Shown here: piece by piece, positions 35,727 to 45,215 of the stretch
Position numbering within the stretch: position 1 is the first letter of the stretch
Layout of the letters: every line of letters begins with the position of its first letter
DNA from: Paenibacillus sp. SC116
Lineage (GTDB): Bacteria; Bacillota; Bacilli; Paenibacillales; Paenibacillaceae
Assembly (NCBI RefSeq): GCF_024733555.1
Contig: NZ_JANIOF010000001.1
Location: 2,228,777-2,292,776 of the forward strand
Direction of reading: 5' to 3'
DNA: 64,000 nt
Translations under genes and position numbers: made by a program
Notes under the pieces: generated by a model
Told to the model about the DNA's origin: nothing
Databases searched by the model: none
Seen by the model: only the letters and a program-made list of their open reading frames with translations

Positions 35727-36701
35727 TTAATATGATTTTATAAATCTAATAAATCCCTCACCGTAAATGTTATCTCTACCTACATTACCTAAGTCAAAAG
35801 AATACTTTTTTAATGCTTTGTCTAATTCTTTCTTAATATCTTTTTGCGGAATGCCTGCTTTTTTGAAGGTTTGTAGAGTTAAAGCTATAAAACCGGTGAT
35901 GTGAGGTGCAGCAACAGAGTTACCACTGTAATACTGATAGCTCCCATTTAAGGAAGTAGAAATAATGCTTACTCCGGGTGCGCTATAATCAATTTTACCT
36001 ATTGGTGCTAATTCACTAATTTGAAATTTCTCGTTAACTGATGTAACTGAAAATACATTTGGATAGGAAGCAGGATATCCTACGGGGCCTTTTGAAGAAT
36101 TGTTAGCAGCTGCAACAACAATAATACCCTCATTAATTGCCTTATCAATGGCCTTTTTGAGTTGTGGTTTATTAAGATTAATAGCGAAGCTCATATTAAT
36201 GATGTCTATATCATTAGTAATACACCAGTCTATTCCCTTAACGATGTCATCAATATTCCCCTCATTAAATTTATCTAGCACTTTAACAGGGTATAATTCT
36301 ACATCTGGTGCAATGCCAACTACACCTATATTGTTATTTTTCGCCACTATTACACCTGCAACAAGTGTCCCATGACCTGTTTCATCCTGAATGGGTTCGC
36401 TTGGTTCAATAGCGTTATAACCTTTTTTCATACCTAATAAGTCAGGATGATTATAATCAACACCACTGTCCATAACAGCAACTTTGATACCTGACCCAGT
36501 TATACCTTGGGACCACATTAAAGGGACTCCCATTTCTTGTATTGCCCATTGAGTTGTTTGGCTATTAGAAAGAACTTGTAGATCAATTTTTTCAGATGCT
36601 CGATCGCGGAATAATAAGTGAAGACACACAATTGATAAAACTATGATTAGTAGACTGAAGAGTAAGTAAATGAATCTCCTTATAAACATTTTAATAATCA
36701 T
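35727..36701 (-). CDS. Membrane-anchored S8 (subtilisin-like) serine peptidase
   Basis: 324 aa. An N-terminal transmembrane anchor (FIRRFIYLLFSLLIIVLSIV) is followed directly by the catalytic domain, with no I9 prodomain. The triad is intact: Asp78 in VAVMDSGVDYNHPD, His110 in ETGHGTLVAGVI, Ser262 in SGNSVAAPH (the usual GTSMAAPH altered to GNSVAAPH). The oxyanion Asn is in VVAAANNSS. The start at 36701 fits the promoter at 36766-36794; an in-frame codon at 36767 lies upstream of the expected transcription start. First gene of the AT-rich four-gene block. Peptidases of this shape process secreted peptides or proteins, and the adjacent secreted protein is the obvious candidate. Confidence 0.88.
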   Translation of the reverse strand: MIIKMFIRRFIYLLFSLLIIVLSIVCLHLLFRDRASEKIDLQVLSNSQTTQWAIQEMGVPLMWSQGITGSGIKVAVMDSGVDYNHPDLLGMKKGYNAIEPSEPIQDETGHGTLVAGVIVAKNNNIGVVGIAPDVELYPVKVLDKFNEGNIDDIVKGIDWCITNDIDIINMSFAINLNKPQLKKAIDKAINEGIIVVAAANNSSKGPVGYPASYPNVFSVTSVNEKFQISELAPIGKIDYSAPGVSIISTSLNGSYQYYSGNSVAAPHITGFIALTLQTFKKAGIPQKDIKKELDKALKKYSFDLGNVGRDNIYGEGFIRFIKSY

Positions 36702-36765
36702 ACCCTTATATAAATCTTCCCCCTTACTTAAATGGTGATTACTGTAAATGCTCGTAACGTTTATC

Positions 36766-36794
36766 AATATATATTAGAATGTTCATATGTTCAA
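36766..36794 (-). promoter_or_regulatory. Predicted promoter of the AT-rich block
   Basis: On the minus strand -35 TTGAAC (36789-36794), 17 bp, -10 TATATT (36766-36771). A direct repeat TGAACAT/ATGAACAT overlaps the -35 and the spacer. Confidence 0.5.
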
Positions 36795-37068
36795 TGAATA
36801 AAATATTGCTTTTCTTACAAACGAGCATAAAAAAGATATTATTATCCAATTCTATCGATTAACCATATTCAAACTTTTCGATAGCAAAAAATCGCCTCTC
36901 TATTATTAAGAAAAAAAGCGAGTTTTAAAACCAAATTATCCGGCAATAATCCCAACAAAAAAAGATGAGAAAAGTGTATAAACGTAAGCGATGCATTTCT
37001 GCGATATAAAAACAAACAACGGTAACACAATGCACGGAATGAAGCCCACGAAATACTAACACTTACGA

Positions 37069-37108
37069 AAAAACAGCCTGCTCGGAAGTATCCGAACAAG
37101 CTGTTTCT
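37069..37108 (-). terminator. Terminator of ppnP
   Basis: On the minus strand AAACAGCTTGTTCGG and CCGAGCAGGCTGTTT pair with two mismatches, followed by TTTTTTC. Confidence 0.85.
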
Positions 37109-37117
37109 TTGTTGCTG

Positions 37118-37534
37118 TTATTTTACAATGTAGGAGCAGCAGTAATCGGTCACCACATGTACGACCAGTTTAAAGCTTGCATGAGCTGGCACAGTGAATG
37201 CCCCCGTACCATCGATGTGGATCCATTCGTCACTACCTGGCAGAAGTACGTCGAGTCGTCCTGATGTTATTTCCATTAGTTCCTCTACGTCAGTGCCGAA
37301 TTCATACTCACCAGGCATCATAATGCCAAGCGTCTTCTTCGTTCCGTCACCAAACAGTACCGTACGGCTTGTAACTTTACCGTCAAAGTAAATGTTAGCC
37401 GCCTTCACAACGGTAACTTGCTCGAATTGAACCACTGATTGCAAATTTGACTGCAATTGTTGCGAATGTTCGTCTGACTGAGCTATCCGCTGTGCTTGCA
37501 TTTGTGCTTCTACTGATGCATTCGTGTTTGACAT
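37118..37534 (-). CDS. ppnP: Pyrimidine/purine nucleoside phosphorylase PpnP
   Basis: 138 aa cupin-type phosphorylase that converts nucleosides to free bases and ribose-1-phosphate. The core (about 45-138) follows E. coli YaiE/Ppn[58 protein letters not shown]. An N-terminal extension of about 40 residues, Gln/Ser-rich ([20 protein letters not shown]), precedes the usual start of the family. The ATG at 37534 lies 8 bp after GGGGGAG. Confidence 0.88.
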   Translation of the reverse strand: MSNTNASVEAQMQAQRIAQSDEHSQQLQSNLQSVVQFEQVTVVKAANIYFDGKVTSRTVLFGDGTKKTLGIMMPGEYEFGTDVEELMEITSGRLDVLLPGSDEWIHIDGTGAFTVPAHASFKLVVHVVTDYCCSYIVK

Positions 37535-37579
37535 CGAATACCACTCCCCCATATGCCATTTTTTAGAAGTGATTCAACA

Positions 37580-37660
37580 AGTCAGCTTTTGATCATGAAG
37601 TGGCACAGGAAGTAAATCAGCATCGAATCTTACAACTTTCTCGGTGCTGAAAAGCTGACT
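37580..37660. repeat. Perfect 11-bp inverted repeat downstream of tkt
   Basis: AGTCAGCTTTT (37580-37590) and AAAAGCTGACT (37650-37660), 59 bp apart. There is no T-run, so it is not a standard terminator. Function unknown. Confidence 0.6.
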
Positions 37661-37699
37661 ATCTGAATTTCCATTTAGAAATCAATCAAAAAATGAAAC

Positions 37700-39718
37700 T
37701 TACAGCAATCCTTTAACGCGGCTTACTACGTTCTCAACTGTAAAGCCATATTCGCTCATTACGCGGTCGCCAGGTGCAGAAGCGCCGAATGTAGAAATAG
37801 CAAGGATGCTTCCTTTGTCTCCTACATAGCGATCCCAACCGAATGGATGACCCATTTCAACTGCAAGACGCGCTTTAACTTCTGGAAGCAATACGGAATC
37901 TTTGTATTCCTGAGATTGCTTGTCGAATAGATCCCAGCTCGGCATACTGATAACGCGAACTTGGATACCCTCTTCTGCCAATGCCGCTTGTGCACGAACA
38001 GCTAGCTGTACTTCAGAACCAGTTGCAAGAATTTGCGCTTGTGGTTTGCCGTCTTTTGCATCAGACACTACATAAGCACCACGCTTGATACCTTCACGAG
38101 CATTTTCAACGGAACCTTCCAAGATCGGCAAGTTTTGACGAGTAAGCACAAGTGCTACTGGATTCGCTTTGTTCTCAACCGCATATGCCCATGCCGCAGA
38201 AGTTTCGTTAGCATCAGCTGGACGAATCACTGTCAAGTTCGGAATAACGCGGATAGAAGCCAATTGCTCGATCGGCTCATGCGTAGGACCGTCTTCACCA
38301 ACAGCGATACTGTCATGCGTCAATACATAAGTTACAGGCAAGTTCATCAATGCAGAGAGACGAACTGCTGGACGCAAGTAATCTGTAAATACGAAGAACG
38401 TACCACCGAATACTTTAACGCCGCCATGCAATTGCATACCGTTCATAGCTGCAGCCATTGCGAATTCACGAACACCGAAGTAGATGTTGCGGCCATCGTA
38501 TTGGCTTGCATGGAATACAGGAAGACCTTTCAAATGCGTCATCGTAGAGCTTTCCAAGTCAGCAGAACCGCCTGTTAGGTAAGGTACGTTTGGAGCAAGG
38601 CCGTTTAATGCATTACCAGAAGCAACACGAGTAGAAACTGCGCTGTCGCCTACTTGGTATTTCGGAAGATTAGCATCCCAGTCAGCTGGAAGCTCGCCAG
38701 CAGCAGCAATCTTGAATTGCTTAGCAAGCTCCGGATGAGCTTTCTCATAGCTGTCAACAAGTGCATCCCACTCGTTGTTCGCAACGATACCAGGTTGCTT
38801 AATTGCTTCGTTAAAGTGAGCATAGATTTCTTCAGGAACGAAGAATGGCTCATGCTCCCATTGGTAGTACTCTTTCGTCAATTGTGCTTCGTCAGCACCA
38901 AGCGGAGAACCGTGCGTACCGCCATGGCCGCCTTTACCTTGCTTGTTCGGACTTCCGTATCCGATTACGGTCTTCACTTCGATAAGTGTTGGCTTGCTTG
39001 TCTCAGCCTTAGCTGCTTGAACCGCTGCTTCGATAGCAGCAAAGTCGTTGCCGTCTTCAACAAGAAGTGTTTGCCAGCCGTAAGCGTCAAAGCGTTGACG
39101 TACGTTCTCACTGAAGGACAAGTTCAACTCGCCATCAAGGGAGATATCGTTTGAATCATATAGAACAACCAATTTGCCAAGCTTCATATGACCTGCCATG
39201 GAAGCTGCTTCATGAGAAATACCTTCCATCAAGTCGCCATCGCCGCAAATTGCATAAGTATGATGATCAATTACATTGAAACTTTCACGGTTATAAGTAG
39301 CACCCATTTGTGCTTCAGCCATAGCCATACCAACTGCCATCGCGATACCTTGACCCAATGGACCTGTTGTAGCATCTACACCAGCAGTATGTCCGAATTC
39401 TGGGTGGCCAGGAGTCTTGCTTCCCCATTGACGGAAGTTCTTAATATCGTCGATAGATAGGTCATAGCCGCTCAAGTGAAGCAAGCTGTATAACAGCATC
39501 GAGCCGTGTCCTGCGGACAAGACAAAACGGTCACGGTTAATCCAAGTTGGGTTAGCCGGGTTGTGTGTCATCGCCTTCGCGAATAGATGGTACCCCATTG
39601 GAGCCGCACCCATTGGCATACCTGGGTGTCCGGATTTAGCTTTCTCAATTGCGTCAATTGCCAGCGTACGAATCGCTGCAACAGAGCGTGCATCAAGGTT
39701 AGATTGCGCTGCTGTCAT
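37700..39718 (-). CDS. tkt: Transketolase
   Basis: Thiamine-diphosphate enzyme of the pentose phosphate pathway, cytoplasmic. 672 aa, the normal length. Motifs are [21 protein letters not shown] at the start, TPP motif [22 protein letters not shown] (about 150-170), [31 protein letters not shown], and RPADANE. The ATG at 39718 is preceded by AGAAGGAGGAAATC; the frame extends 39 codons further upstream but without an RBS. Confidence 0.97.
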   Translation of the reverse strand: MTAAQSNLDARSVAAIRTLAIDAIEKAKSGHPGMPMGAAPMGYHLFAKAMTHNPANPTWINRDRFVLSAGHGSMLLYSLLHLSGYDLSIDDIKNFRQWGSKTPGHPEFGHTAGVDATTGPLGQGIAMAVGMAMAEAQMGATYNRESFNVIDHHTYAICGDGDLMEGISHEAASMAGHMKLGKLVVLYDSNDISLDGELNLSFSENVRQRFDAYGWQTLLVEDGNDFAAIEAAVQAAKAETSKPTLIEVKTVIGYGSPNKQGKGGHGGTHGSPLGADEAQLTKEYYQWEHEPFFVPEEIYAHFNEAIKQPGIVANNEWDALVDSYEKAHPELAKQFKIAAAGELPADWDANLPKYQVGDSAVSTRVASGNALNGLAPNVPYLTGGSADLESSTMTHLKGLPVFHASQYDGRNIYFGVREFAMAAAMNGMQLHGGVKVFGGTFFVFTDYLRPAVRLSALMNLPVTYVLTHDSIAVGEDGPTHEPIEQLASIRVIPNLTVIRPADANETSAAWAYAVENKANPVALVLTRQNLPILEGSVENAREGIKRGAYVVSDAKDGKPQAQILATGSEVQLAVRAQAALAEEGIQVRVISMPSWDLFDKQSQEYKDSVLLPEVKARLAVEMGHPFGWDRYVGDKGSILAISTFGASAPGDRVMSEYGFTVENVVSRVKGLL

Positions 39719-39975
39719 TATTGATTTCCTCCTTCTATGTCTACAAGATTCCAGCAATATAGGGGACTCGTATACACGATGACCCATAACATTTTGCATT
39801 ATTGTACCATTAGTTGATTCGCTTTTCCACTTCAAAGTGTTAATAAATATGTCGTTTTGACAAATTCACTTTGATAAAGTCAATTATACCTTATTACATT
39901 TGATTTGGCTACTCGTTTATCGTTTTCTGGGGCGACCTCTAATATACGAACATTTTTACGCACACTGAGAAATAA

Positions 39976-40005
39976 AAAGGCTGCTCACGATGTGAAAGCA
40001 GCCTT
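39976..40005 (-). terminator. Terminator of the TctC-type gene
   Basis: On the minus strand AAGGCTGCT pairs with AGCAGCCTT around a TTCACATCGTG loop, then TTTTT. Confidence 0.85.
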
Positions 40006-40030
40006 AGAGTAATATTGCCTTTTCACAAAC

Positions 40031-40066
40031 ATGGACACCATGGGTGGCATGGGCGGCATGATGTAA
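40031..40066 (+). pseudogene. Possible relic of a groEL 3' end
   Basis: Twelve codons read MDTMGGMGGMM and stop. This is the GGMGGMM tail with which many GroEL proteins end. A stop lies 6 codons upstream in frame, so no gene remains. It could be chance. Confidence 0.3.
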
Positions 40067-40092
40067 CTTCTAATACAGATGCGTGCATTTTC

Positions 40093-41109
40093 CTATTTCA
40101 ACATATCCAATGATTTGAGAATCTCTTGAACCAGCTTCTCCTGCTCTCCAAGGAATGCTTTGAAGTCTGCTGAATTTTTATAGCCATTTTCCCAACCGTT
40201 CGCTTCGAGCTCTTTTTTCCATTCTTCCGTTTCAGAAAGCTGTTTAATCTTTTCTTCCCAATACTTCACGTGGTTCACATCCATATCTTTTTGACCAAAC
40301 AACCCTCGCCAAATAACGAACTCTGCATCAATACCTTGCTCCTTATAAGTAGGAATGTCTTTAAACTCGCCAGGCAAGCGCTCAGGAGCAGAGATGCCAA
40401 GCACTCTTACTTGTCCAGCTTCAATATATTCGCTCAATCCAGAAATATCAGAAGCAAGTACGTTCGCAGTACCACCGAGCAGCGCAGTCAGCGCCTCTCC
40501 ACCACCGTCATACGAAATAAACTTAATTGTCTTCGGATCGACACCCGCTTTATAGGCAGGGAGCATCGCAATCAAATGATCTTGAGACCCTGGCGCAGAG
40601 CCGCCAGCCAAAATAACGGAATCAGGATTAGATTTTAAGTCGGCTATTAAAGAAGGCAAATCCTTATACTTCGAATCTACCGGAACCGCAATGGCCCCAT
40701 AGTCTTTCGTGAGTTGGGCGAGTGGTGTTAAATCTTTATGGGAATACGGGCTTGTGCCCTCTCTTTTATAATGATTGATGATGATGGGAGCAGAAGGCAG
40801 GAACAACTTGTACGGGTCATTCTTGTCCTTTGTTATGTAATCAGCGAGGCCGACTGCTTGTCCTCCTCCAGGTCTATTTTCTACGAGAATAGCTTGTTCT
40901 ACCAATTTCGTGTTTGCCAAGGATTTGGATAATGCGCGAGCCGTCAAATCCAATCCCCCTCCAGCACCTGAAGGAGCTACAATTGTAAAGGGCTTATCAG
41001 GATATTTCGCAGTTGAAGAGCTTGATCCACTAGAAGAGCAGGCAGCAGTAGTTAACATGACAACAGTGACCATCAAGGAAACCCACCAAAAACGCTTGTT
41101 TCGATTCAT
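40093..41109 (-). CDS. TctC/Bug-family substrate-binding lipoprotein
   Basis: Extracellular binding protein of the tripartite tricarboxylate transporter type, 338 aa. The signal peptide ends in lipobox LTTAAC. It continues with KYPDKPFTIVAPSGAGGGLDLTARAL and VENRPGGGQAVGLADYI, the hallmark of Bug proteins that bind carboxylates. No TctA/TctB membrane genes lie in the window, so it is an orphan, as many Bug proteins are. The ATG at 41109 lies 10 bp after AGGAGG; the ATG at 41115 (4 bp) is an alternative. Confidence 0.9.
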   Translation of the reverse strand: MNRNKRFWWVSLMVTVVMLTTAACSSSGSSSSTAKYPDKPFTIVAPSGAGGGLDLTARALSKSLANTKLVEQAILVENRPGGGQAVGLADYITKDKNDPYKLFLPSAPIIINHYKREGTSPYSHKDLTPLAQLTKDYGAIAVPVDSKYKDLPSLIADLKSNPDSVILAGGSAPGSQDHLIAMLPAYKAGVDPKTIKFISYDGGGEALTALLGGTANVLASDISGLSEYIEAGQVRVLGISAPERLPGEFKDIPTYKEQGIDAEFVIWRGLFGQKDMDVNHVKYWEEKIKQLSETEEWKKELEANGWENGYKNSADFKAFLGEQEKLVQEILKSLDMLK

Positions 41110-41352
41110 TTTCATTCATCCTCCTCAATTTAAGTGCATGCTTCACTTCTTTGATAGCGCTTTCATAAGTTTGGATTGATGATAGCACATTTGAAAATAA
41201 TTCCAAGTATTTTGTTCATTTTGAACATAAGTGTTTTAAAAATAATATATTTCTTTTTGTTCACGATTCATTTCAAGCCTTGGACGATCTTGAGAGTGCT
41301 ATAATCTTGCTATATACAAAAAATCACATTCATCAGACAAGGTGTGTTGCAG

Positions 41353-42546
41353 ATGGCTCTTCTCATACGTATTTACGCCATTATATTTGGAATGGAAACA
41401 ATGCTGTACATGACTCGTCCTGTCATCTCCCTACTCGGCACCCAGCTTGGGGCTAGCACATTCGATATCGGAATGCTGACCGCTTCGTATGCTTTTTTGC
41501 CCGTTATATTTGCTATTTACCTTGGTAAAATGACAGATCGCATCGGGGATAAAATCCCTAATATAGCGGGTGTCATAGGAATGATGGTCGGCTTGTCTTT
41601 ACCTTATGTTTGGCCTTCATTGACTGCTCTATATATTTCACAAATGATTATTGGCATTGCGCGAATTATGGTGACCATTTCGCTTCAAAATATGGTCGGG
41701 CGGATTGCCTCCCCCGCACAACGCGATCAATACTACGGTTGGTTCAGCATGTCTGTAGCCTTAGGCGGTGTGTTCGGTCCTGTACTTGGAGGGTATATAG
41801 CCCACAATACTTCTTATGTACATACTTTCTTTATCTCCGTGCTAGTCGGCATCATCCCATTCCTACTATGTTGGTTTATACCTACTCAAATGGGAGAGCG
41901 CTCATTGCCATCTTTAAATCACGCCAAGACAAATCGTCCAGATACAAGCACAGGCGGATCTTTTAGTTTACTTCGAAGCTCAACATTACGCAAAGCTCTA
42001 TTGTCGAGCGCTCTAGTTTTATATTCTCGAGATATCTTTGTCGCCTACTTCCCTCTTCTGGGAGCGGAATGGGGGATGTCTGACATTGGGATCGGATGGA
42101 TCATCGCCATTCAAAGTATGGCAATGGTAGCCGTTCGCCTGTTCCTATCTCCATTAACAAAAAGATACAGCAGAGAGGTTGTTCTCATTGGCTCCATCCT
42201 TACTGCTGGCATAGCATTTATGCTCGTCCCACTTACGAGCCCATTTATTTTAATGGCAATCATAAGTGCAGCAATGGGTCTGGGACTTGGCTGCGGGCAG
42301 CCGTTATCGATGACTACTATATTTAATGCGTCTCCACCTGATCGTACAGGTGAAGTTCTTGGATTACGCTTAATGTCCAATCGTTTATCACAGATGATCG
42401 CCCCCTTATTTTTCGGCTTTATTGGGGCATCCGCTGGCATCGCTTCTGTATTTTATTTAAGCGGTATCTTTCTTATCGGGGGAGCACTCGTTACTCGCAC
42501 ACCTTCTCCTAAAATTGAGAGGGCAGATCAAGGTAGAGGAATATAA
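41353..42546 (+). CDS. Major facilitator superfamily transporter
   Basis: 397 aa, twelve hydrophobic segments in two halves separated by a loop near residues 185-205. The MFS motif A appears as YLGKMTDRIGDKIPN. Motif C-like glycines occur in SVALGGVFGPVLGGYIA, often taken as an efflux hallmark. The ATG at 41353 lies 8 bp after AAGGTG. Divergent from the TctC-type gene. Substrate unknown. Confidence 0.9.
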   Translation: MALLIRIYAIIFGMETMLYMTRPVISLLGTQLGASTFDIGMLTASYAFLPVIFAIYLGKMTDRIGDKIPNIAGVIGMMVGLSLPYVWPSLTALYISQMIIGIARIMVTISLQNMVGRIASPAQRDQYYGWFSMSVALGGVFGPVLGGYIAHNTSYVHTFFISVLVGIIPFLLCWFIPTQMGERSLPSLNHAKTNRPDTSTGGSFSLLRSSTLRKALLSSALVLYSRDIFVAYFPLLGAEWGMSDIGIGWIIAIQSMAMVAVRLFLSPLTKRYSREVVLIGSILTAGIAFMLVPLTSPFILMAIISAAMGLGLGCGQPLSMTTIFNASPPDRTGEVLGLRLMSNRLSQMIAPLFFGFIGASAGIASVFYLSGIFLIGGALVTRTPSPKIERADQGRGI

Positions 42547-42586
42547 TCCCTTGTTCGGAGTTCCGAGCAAGATTGAATGAAATGAA

Positions 42587-42625
42587 AACAAGTCCAGCAC
42601 CTACAAAATAGGGCTGGACTTGTTT
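42587..42625 (+). terminator. Terminator after the MFS gene
   Basis: ACAAGTCCAGC pairs perfectly with GCTGGACTTGT. Confidence 0.8.
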
Positions 42626-42666
42626 ATATGTGTAAAGTCGTTTTCTGTGCTGAATGTCCGTTTTAT

Positions 42667-42942
42667 TCAAAGAGGAAGCATATTTTGTCGTTCTGCTTTA
42701 GGTCTGCAATCTTTGCATAGGCCAACGATAGTACTATTTTCTCTTGCATAAAAAATCAACTTTTGGGATGGAGTTTTACAAAAGGAACATTTTTGTCCTG
42801 TCTGTTGCAATGGCTTAGCCTTCGTGCGTTGCGTAATTGAAATGACGTTTGTCCGAGAACGCGCTCTCCGCTTCATGACCATTATACCGTACACGACAGC
42901 TGCGACGGCACATACAATAACAAAAAACCATAAAACTGACAA
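42667..42942 (-). CDS. Small membrane protein with zinc-ribbon-like C-terminus
   Basis: 91 aa, not recognised. One N-terminal helix (LWFFVIVCAVAAVVYGIMV) and a basic stop-transfer (MKRRARSR) are followed by a linker and two CxxC knuckles, CSFC and CKDC, 24 residues apart. This suggests a cytoplasmic zinc ribbon tethered to the membrane. TTG start, 5 bp after GGGGGAG. It faces the MFS gene across a terminator, with purU upstream on the same strand. Confidence 0.75.
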   Translation of the reverse strand: MSVLWFFVIVCAVAAVVYGIMVMKRRARSRTNVISITQRTKAKPLQQTGQKCSFCKTPSQKLIFYARENSTIVGLCKDCRPKAERQNMLPL

Positions 42943-42975
42943 GCAATCTCCCCCTTCCCTATTTAGCCAAATAAA

Positions 42976-43010
42976 GAGCCGGACGATCTTATAAACTGTT
43001 CGCCCGGCCC
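42976..43010 (-). terminator. Probable terminator after purU
   Basis: AGCCGG and CCGGCC-type arms around an AT-rich loop, with a weak T tract. Confidence 0.5.
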
Positions 43011-43038
43011 CGTATTTAAAACTAATTCTTACTTGCTG

Positions 43039-43944
43039 CTAGTTGAAGACAACGGTCTTGTTCTGATGAACGAGAACACGATCCTCAGCATGCCATTGAA
43101 CGGCACGCGCTAATACGACGCGCTCAATCGTACGGCCAATTCGCTTCAATTCACTTACATCCGCACTGTGTGTAACACGGCCAACGTCTTGCTCGATGAT
43201 CGGACCGCCGTCCAATTCCTCTGTAACGAAGTGAGCCGTTGCTCCGATCAGTTTCACCCCGCGGGTGTAAGCTTGATGGTACGGCTTACCGCCAACGAAC
43301 GCTGGAAGGAACGAATGATGGATATTAATAATTTGGTTCCTATATACCTCAATAAATCGAGGAGAAATAATTTGCATATAGCGTGCCAAAATAATGACAT
43401 CTGCTTTTCCTTCTACAAGCTCAATCTGGCGACGCTCCGCTTCTGCTTTCGTATCAGGCGTAACTGGAATGTGGTGATATGGAATGCCAAACGACTCAAC
43501 GTAATCGCGCATGTCATTATGGTTACTAATAACCATCACAATCTCAGCATCCAAATCCCCTGCCTGCCACTGCCATAGCAATTCAACAAGACAATGATCT
43601 TCCTTAGAAACAAAGATAGCAAGACGTTTTTTATCACATACTCGCGTAATGCGCCATTGCATTTCGAACGATTCCGCAATCGTTGAAAAGTCCTTCTTCA
43701 ACTGTGCAAGACGCTCCCCAAGCTCAGTCATATCAAATTCGATGCGCATAAAGAACATACCGCCATCTGGGTCCATCGTATATTGATCTGATTGAACAAT
43801 GTTTGCATCATGCTCGAACAAAAACTTAGAAACCGCTGCTACAATTCCCGCCCGGTCAGGACAAGAGATAAGCATTCTGCCGCGATTCATACGCTCTTTG
43901 TCTGCCTCCAGACGAGCTTGCGTCATTGTATGTTGATGTATCAT
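43039..43944 (-). CDS. purU: Formyltetrahydrofolate deformylase
   Basis: Hydrolyses 10-formyl-THF to formate and THF, balancing one-carbon pools and feeding formate to PurT. 301 aa. An N-terminal ACT domain (about 22-100: LISCPDRAGIVAAVSKFLFEHDANI, quoted to mark it) precedes a formyltransferase domain with NIHHSFLPAFVGGKPYHQAY and GVKLIGATAHFVTEELD. The catalytic Asn-His-Asp set is visible. ATG at 43944 lies 6 bp after GGGGGAG. Confidence 0.96.
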   Translation of the reverse strand: MIHQHTMTQARLEADKERMNRGRMLISCPDRAGIVAAVSKFLFEHDANIVQSDQYTMDPDGGMFFMRIEFDMTELGERLAQLKKDFSTIAESFEMQWRITRVCDKKRLAIFVSKEDHCLVELLWQWQAGDLDAEIVMVISNHNDMRDYVESFGIPYHHIPVTPDTKAEAERRQIELVEGKADVIILARYMQIISPRFIEVYRNQIINIHHSFLPAFVGGKPYHQAYTRGVKLIGATAHFVTEELDGGPIIEQDVGRVTHSADVSELKRIGRTIERVVLARAVQWHAEDRVLVHQNKTVVFN

Positions 43945-43968
43945 GTATTTCTCCCCCACTGGATCTTC

Positions 43969-45093
43969 TTATTTAGAAATGACTTTGTCCCCAGCAAACC
44001 AAACACTCAAACGTTGATTCACTTCTTCTTCCGACAGTTCAGGGAATAATCCAGCTGCTATAATTGTGTCATATAGACGCTCCATCGGCTCACGCGGGTC
44101 AGCTTTGCGCGCCTTTGCATCGGACTTAATTACATCCCAAGTATCCAAAACGAAGCCACGACGATCGAGGCCTTCCTTGTTCATCAAGCTGTCGATACGC
44201 TCTACATCTTCGATGATCGATGCACCAAAGCGCTCCAATACATTGCCGCGCAGAAGCGCGATCTCAGCTTCATACATCGGGCGTTGTTTCTTTGGATCTT
44301 TACCAATCCATGGCGTCTCCAAAATAAATGGACGTCCTTGCAGCGCTTCATGATGAACGATGCGATGGATGCCTTCAAACCCAATCCATCCTGCTCCAAC
44401 TGGTGCGTGACGGTCTTTGCGGGCTCCTGTTGGATTTTTGCTGTCATTCAAGTGTACAACTGCAATTCTTTCCAAGCCGACAAGGCGATCAAACTCAGCT
44501 AATACACCGTCCAGATCATTAACGAGGTCATACCCTGCATCATGTACGTGGCAAGTATCTAAACAAACGGTCAAACGATTGTTCAATTGCACTCTGTCGA
44601 TAATGGTAGCAAGCTCCTCAAAGCTGCGGCCCATTTCTGTACCTTTGCCCGCCATCGTCTCCAATGCAATATTTACATCCGTATCCTGTGTGTTATTCAA
44701 TACTTCATTAAGTCCTTCCGCAATGCGGGCAAGACCGTATTCTGCGTCCTTATCCGTATATGCACCAGGGTGAAGAACGATTTGCTTCACTCCAATTTGA
44801 TGAGTACGACGAATTTCTTCTTGCAGGAAGTTCACAGCCAACTCGAACGTGTCAGGCTTGTACGAACCAAGATTAATAATATACGGAGCATGAACGACGA
44901 TTTCTTCGACGCCGATTTTCTCCATAAGCTGCTTGCCTTCTTCAATATATAGTGACTCGATAGGTTTGCGTCTTGTATTCTGAGGTGCACCTGTGTATAT
45001 CATGAACGAGCTGGAGCCGTATGAAGCAGCTTCCTTTGTCGCTGTAAGCAATCCTTTATCCGAGAATGATACGTGAGAGCCAATTTTCAGCAT
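43969..45093 (-). CDS. nfo: Endonuclease IV (AP endonuclease) with C-terminal extension
   Basis: DNA base-excision repair enzyme cutting 5' of abasic sites. 374 aa; the family core is about 280-300. All metal-binding motifs are present in residues 1-285: [68 protein letters not shown]. The extra 85 or so residues (about 290-374) are charged and helical and not recognised; similar long forms occur in Paenibacillaceae from memory. It lies 24 bp upstream of purU on the same strand, so possibly co-transcribed. Confidence 0.94.
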   Translation of the reverse strand: MLKIGSHVSFSDKGLLTATKEAASYGSSSFMIYTGAPQNTRRKPIESLYIEEGKQLMEKIGVEEIVVHAPYIINLGSYKPDTFELAVNFLQEEIRRTHQIGVKQIVLHPGAYTDKDAEYGLARIAEGLNEVLNNTQDTDVNIALETMAGKGTEMGRSFEELATIIDRVQLNNRLTVCLDTCHVHDAGYDLVNDLDGVLAEFDRLVGLERIAVVHLNDSKNPTGARKDRHAPVGAGWIGFEGIHRIVHHEALQGRPFILETPWIGKDPKKQRPMYEAEIALLRGNVLERFGASIIEDVERIDSLMNKEGLDRRGFVLDTWDVIKSDAKARKADPREPMERLYDTIIAAGLFPELSEEEVNQRLSVWFAGDKVISK

Positions 45094-45215
45094 AATACAA
45101 CTCCTTTATCAACTAATTGTACCTATTTTACAGGTTATATCGAAATAAATCTAGGAATGCGGTATAATTCGAAGAGTCATATGTAAATTCAGGAAATTCA
45201 CAAGAGGTGAGCCTA

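Larger units (their letters stand above)
36702..37117. other. AT-rich intergenic upstream of the S8 peptidase
   Basis: Contains the peptidase promoter and the ppnP terminator. Between them (36800-37060) the sequence is AT-rich with no supportable gene. A minus-strand frame at 36869-37099 overlaps the terminator and lacks an RBS. Confidence 0.5.
39719..40092. other. Intergenic between the TctC-type gene and tkt
   Basis: Holds the terminator at 39976-40005, a GroEL-tail-like relic at 40031-40066, and presumably the tkt promoter in its AT-rich part (39780-39960). No complete gene. Confidence 0.55.

Noticed and set aside
32828-36800. AT-rich block as a prophage or integrative element
   Set aside because: No integrase, transposase, att-like direct repeats or conjugation genes besides the TraX-like protein were seen.
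36869-37099. Minus-strand 76-codon frame
   Set aside because: It overlaps the ppnP terminator, lacks an RBS and shows an unlikely amino-acid composition.
39719-39835. Longer N-terminus for transketolase
   Set aside because: The 39 extra codons lie before a perfect AGGAGG site and do not match the family.
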